NCBI GenBank assembly: GCA_016708765.1
Contig: JADJFD010000004.1
Span: forward strand, 293,026 to 357,025
Source: Chitinophagaceae bacterium
Lineage (GTDB): Bacteria > Bacteroidota > Bacteroidia > Chitinophagales > Chitinophagaceae
Length of the DNA stretch: 64,000 nt
Direction: 5' to 3'
Shown here: positions 63,097 through 64,000 of the stretch, piece after piece
Position numbering within the stretch: the stretch's first letter is position 1
How the letters are laid out: each line of letters opens with the position of its first letter
Position numbers and translations under genes: made by a program
The notes under the pieces: generated by a model
The model's input: the letters and a program-made list of their open reading frames with translations, nothing else
Told to the model about the DNA's origin: nothing
Databases searched by the model: none

Positions 63097-63799
63097 ATGA
63101 AAGCAATCTTAATTTTCAGTTTGCCATTATGTTCTATTACATCAAATGGACAGAAACATAGGATTTCAAATAAACTATAAACCATCATTGACTTATTTAG
63201 GTAAACAGACACAAGGATTTGATAATTTTTACTTTGTTTCACGAAGTGGAAATAAGACCTTTAATAGTGCAGCCAATATTTTGTATAGTTATACATTTTT
63301 ATCAAAATTTAATGTCAAAACAGGCGTAGAATTTTCTCAACAAGGACAGAATATTAATTTTAAGACAAACAGTGTTATACCCGAAAACAACAATATAATT
63401 TTTAAGACTCGACTAAATTATATTAGAATCCCAATTACAATTGGATACTCAATTTTTAAGGGAAAAAAAGACGAGTTAAATATTAATACAGGAGTAAGTT
63501 TAGGTTTTGTTACAAAACGAGTTGACAACTACCAAGACATTATACTTGAGGACATTCTTTTACCACGAGCAGAAAAACGTTACAAGGATAAAGATTTGGC
63601 AATACCAATTGGAATAAATTATCATAGAGTTTTGACAAAAAAGTTTTCAGCAATTTTTGGGTTTGAGTATTTGGTAGGTTTGACAAATTCTTTCAATGAA
63701 AATGGTGCTTCCAAATTTGGAGTACTATCAGAATTTGACAATTCTAAGCAAAAAAGACTGTCTGTAAATTTTGGTATTGGCTTCAATTTGACAAAATAA
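63097..63799 (+). CDS. Outer membrane beta-barrel (PorT-like/OMP_b-brl) protein, frameshifted after the signal
   Basis: A ~233 aa protein. The signal peptide MKAILIFSLPLCSITSNGQ starts at 63097; one extra A near 63155 shifts the frame, after which NIGFQINYKPSLTYLGKQTQGF continues to ...VNFGIGFNLTK. The body has alternating amphipathic strands and ends in a strand with terminal Lys after Leu-Thr, as in small outer-membrane barrels (FNVKTGVEFSQQGQNINF, LNINTGVSLGFV). Cargo of the last cassette, 3 bp before the inverse core of site 4. Confidence 0.65.
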
Positions 63800-63802
63800 A
63801 AC

Positions 63803-64000
63803 GGCGTACAACATTGGGTTTGCTGCAAGTGTGGCAGAAGTAATAACAATCAACTTTTCCAGCACTACTCTACTTCAGTTCGGCTTGACAAACAATATTC
63901 AACATTAGTTCTTATCATCAACTTTTATTAACTTTACTCAGCAGCGGTTATCGGCAGACGGAATACTAATTCCACACCTGCAGCAAGCCCTGTTCGTTAT
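63803..64000 (+). repeat. attC-like cassette recombination site 4 (reaches the window end)
   Basis: Starts GGCGTACAAC (63803..63812), a near complement of GTTACGCC at 63017. Left arm TTGCTGCAAGTGTGG (63820..63834) pairs with CCACACCTGCAGCAA (63972..63986), one mismatch in 15. The interior shares CAGCAGCGG and GGCAGACGGAATACTAAT with sites 2 and 3. The window ends inside the next core (GTTAT). Length so far 198 bp, the same as site 3. Confidence 0.65.

Overview
The window looks like a chromosomal segment of a Bacteroidota bacterium, most likely Chitinophagales (Chitinophagaceae-like). The support is an AT-rich genome, a Bacteroidota-style division and cell-wall cluster, PorT next to UbiE, a probable T9SS-exported protein, DUF4197 and GbsR-type proteins, and promoter boxes of the TTTG / TAnnTTTG type. 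No tRNA, rRNA or CRISPR array was seen.

Layout. 0-7.4 kb: a REP-associated transposase (RAYT) with its palindromes, small secreted proteins, a metzincin-like protease, an SDR epimerase, an ABC exporter, an HYR protein and a DEAD-box helicase. 7.4-12.3 kb: an accessory array organised like integron gene cassettes. It has an attI-like leader, then cassettes separated by ~200 bp imperfect palindromes whose end bases co-vary; the cargo includes an MntA/HepT toxin-antitoxin pair, and one site is split by an IS3 element. 12.3-17.6 kb: esterase, Ntn hydrolase, KVEH-repeat protein, two SET proteins and a GAF sensor. 17.6-35.1 kb (minus strand): the dcw cluster mraZ-rsmH-ftsL-ftsI-murE-mraY-murD-ftsW-murG-murC-ftsQ-ftsA-ftsZ, interrupted once by an inverted-repeat-bounded four-helix-bundle gene. 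35.4-56.1 kb: core genes (queA, a histidine kinase, yqgE, atpC/atpD, dnaX, pdhC, engB, menG/ubiE, porT) and secreted enzymes. 56.4-64 kb: a tyrosine recombinase followed 114 bp later by a second copy of the attI-like leader, then a cassette-like region with a RecQ-type helicase carrying an N-terminal nuclease-like domain, a translationally coupled tail-anchored coiled-coil protein, an outer-membrane barrel protein, and another ~200 bp cassette site at the window edge.

Many conserved or essential genes (ftsW, dnaX, pdhC, a GNAT-like gene, the recombinase) are broken by one-base indels, mostly at homopolymers, and ftsZ by one in-frame TAG. This looks more like assembly or sequencing error than decay, so split genes are described as single loci.

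The most interesting content is (i) the integron-like cassette arrays, possibly served by a XerC-like recombinase that lacks the IntI-specific insertion, (ii) the RecQ/nuclease/tail-anchor cassette as a candidate defence module, and (iii) several palindromic repeat families that invade genes in frame (queA) or fill whole intergenic gaps (ftsA-ftsZ, atpD-atpC, upstream of dnaX).
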